Part shown: piece after piece, positions 5,473 to 6,784 of the stretch
Layout: every line of letters begins with the position of its first letter
Position numbering within the stretch: the stretch's first letter is position 1
NCBI GenBank assembly: GCA_029573975.1
Contig: JAKQBU010000563.1
Location: forward strand, 1-6,784
Reading direction: 5' to 3'
From: Planctomycetota bacterium
Lineage (GTDB): Bacteria; Planctomycetota; Phycisphaerae; Sedimentisphaerales; SM23-30
Length of the DNA stretch: 6,784 nt
The notes under the pieces: generated by a model
The model's database searches: none
Seen by the model: the letters and a program-made list of their open reading frames with translations, nothing else
Told to the model about the DNA's origin: nothing
Program-made: the position numbers and the translations under genes

Positions 5473-6784
5473 TTAACTGCACCCCATCGAGGAGCCGCAG
5501 TTGTGGCAGCGGTAGCAGTTGCCGTTGCGGACGGTGATGGAGCCGCACTGGTCGCAGACGGGAGCGTCGGACTGGAAGTGGCTGAACTGGCTGTTAAAGG
5601 AACTCATCAGCTTGCCGCCCTCGTCGGTGACGCCGCTTTCAATCGCCTGCTTATTTACCATGCCGATCAGCTCACTGATCCGTCCGCTGATGGCGGTCAG
5701 ATTGCTGCGTTTCTCCAGGGCGGGAATCGGTTTTTTTTCGGGTCGGACAGCTGGGGCAGGCTCAGGCTCCGCGTCGGCATCGGCTTTTTTCTTCGATTCC
5801 GGGCGCTTGGGGGCGTTGGCCTCGCGGTAGCCCGGCAGGAAGGTCATCCCCAGCCAGCGGGCGATATAGTCGATCAGGCTCTTGGCGAAGGGAATATCCC
5901 GGTTGCTGGTCATGCCGGCCGGCTCGAACCGCGAATGGCTGAACTTGGCCACCAGCGAGCTGAGCGGCACGCCATACTGCAAAGCCAGCGATACGCACGT
6001 CCCGAACGAATCCATGAGACCCCCGACGGTGCTGCCTTCCTTGGCCATGGTGATAAAAAGTTCACCAGGTTGGCCGTCCTCGTACAACCCCACCGTCAGG
6101 TAGCCTTCATGTCCGGCCACATCGAATTTATGGGTGATGCTCGATCGGGTTTGCGGTAAACGCACCCGCTGCGGCCGGCGTTCAAGGATGTTGTTCGTTT
6201 CCGGTTTATATTCTTCCACAGCCGCTATCTCCGCTGGCTGCGGTTTGGATACCTTGGATTCGGTCTTTTTCGTACTGACCGGCTGGGACCGCTTGGAGCC
6301 GTCCCGGTAGATCGCCAGGGCCTTCAGCCCCAGCCGCCAGCCGGTCATATAGGCCTCTTTGATGTTCTCTACCGTACTTTCGTTGGGCATATTAACGGTC
6401 TTACTGATGGCCCCGCTGATAAACGGCTGAACCGCCGCCATCATGCGGATATGGGCCAGGTAAGAAATGGACCGCTTCCCTTTGGTCGGTTTGAAGGCAC
6501 AGTCAAACACCGGCAGATGTTCCGGTTTCAGAACCTTGGAGGTTTCAATAGTGTCATCCTCTTCGATCTGATGGATGATTTTGCGAATCTGATCTTCCGA
6601 ATACCCCAGCTTTTCCAGGGCCATCCGCACGGTCTGATTGACGATCTTGAGCATGCCGCCGCCGGCCAGCAGTTTGTATTTGACCAGGGCGATATCCGGC
6701 TCGACGCCGGTGGTATCGCAGTCCATCATGAAACCGATCGTACCGGTTGGGGCCAGCACGGATACCTGGCTATTGCGATAGCCG
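5473..6784 (-). CDS. nrdJ: Vitamin B12-dependent (class II) ribonucleotide reductase, C-terminal part
   Basis: The frame is open to the right edge and yields the last 436 residues of a protein whose family is usually about 800-1,200 long. It reduces ribonucleotides to deoxyribonucleotides using adenosylcobalamin as radical source, in the cytoplasm. Numbered within the fragment, residues 1-165 are the end of the catalytic barrel (GYRNSQVSVLAPTGTIGF, then DCDTTGVEPD, SKTVNMP, GWRLGLKALAIYRDGSK). About 217-320 is a TSCPD domain (GGLMDSFGTCVSLAL). About 320-370 is a Lys/Pro/Ala/Glu-rich flexible linker. The tail carries Cys410, 413, 423, 426, 429 and 435 (CDQC, CYRCHNC, MGCS), a zinc-ribbon-like cluster at the place where NrdJ proteins have their re-reducing cysteines. 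The apparent start at 6759 (GTG, in VLAPTGT) is internal: in-frame codons GYRNSQVS precede it. Promoter and N-terminus lie outside the window. Confidence 0.95.
   Translation of the reverse strand, partial: GYRNSQVSVLAPTGTIGFMMDCDTTGVEPDIALVKYKLLAGGGMLKIVNQTVRMALEKLGYSEDQIRKIIHQIEEDDTIETSKVLKPEHLPVFDCAFKPTKGKRSISYLAHIRMMAAVQPFISGAISKTVNMPNESTVENIKEAYMTGWRLGLKALAIYRDGSKRSQPVSTKKTESKVSKPQPAEIAAVEEYKPETNNILERRPQRVRLPQTRSSITHKFDVAGHEGYLTVGLYEDGQPGELFITMAKEGSTVGGLMDSFGTCVSLALQYGVPLSSLVAKFSHSRFEPAGMTSNRDIPFAKSLIDYIARWLGMTFLPGYREANAPKRPESKKKADADAEPEPAPAVRPEKKPIPALEKRSNLTAISGRISELIGMVNKQAIESGVTDEGGKLMSSFNSQFSHFQSDAPVCDQCGSITVRNGNCYRCHNCGSSMGCS

Noticed and set aside
5503..6159. 218-residue rightward frame across nrdJ
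   Set aside because: It is antisense to the TSCPD and tail region of a confidently recognised NrdJ; no motif or start signal supports it.

Overview
The window looks like a chromosomal segment from a planctomycete, most likely the class Phycisphaerae. Three things suggest this. The DNA methyltransferase strongly resembles one I recall as widely conserved in planctomycetes. The large secreted protein ends in a dockerin-like EF-hand with the 'DGKVDLYDLAVIAANWL' signature common in Phycisphaerae exported proteins. A vitamin-B12-dependent (class II) ribonucleotide reductase is also present. The assignment rests on remembered family features, not on a search.

Layout: (1) 1-1202, minus strand: a secreted kelch-repeat beta-propeller protein starting at a GTG codon and running off the left edge. 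(2) 1209-2033, minus strand: a beta-class DNA methyltransferase, 6 bp upstream of the kelch gene and probably co-transcribed with it. (3) 2034-2440: a 407-bp divergent intergenic region with one plausible promoter per direction, a tandem 12-bp direct repeat and a strong 13-bp hairpin in the leader of the rightward gene. (4) 2441-4753, plus strand: a 770-residue exported modular protein, closed by a clear intrinsic terminator at 4778-4810. (5) 4811-4973: AT-rich spacer without a recognisable gene. (6) 4974-5375, minus strand: a small stand-alone JAMM/MPN-domain protein. (7) 5473-6784, minus strand: the C-terminal part of NrdJ, entering from the right edge.

The genes do not form one obvious pathway. 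NrdJ is housekeeping dNTP synthesis; the small JAMM protein downstream may ride on its transcript, since I see no terminator between them. The methyltransferase is probably an orphan epigenetic enzyme, as no restriction gene is visible. The two exported proteins are probably cell-surface or extracellular. I found no CRISPR array, tRNA, rRNA, insertion sequence or phage gene, and no convincing new multi-gene system. The parts most worth a second look are the structured leader of the 770-residue gene, the altered JAMM motif, and the expanded calcium loop of the dockerin-like tail.
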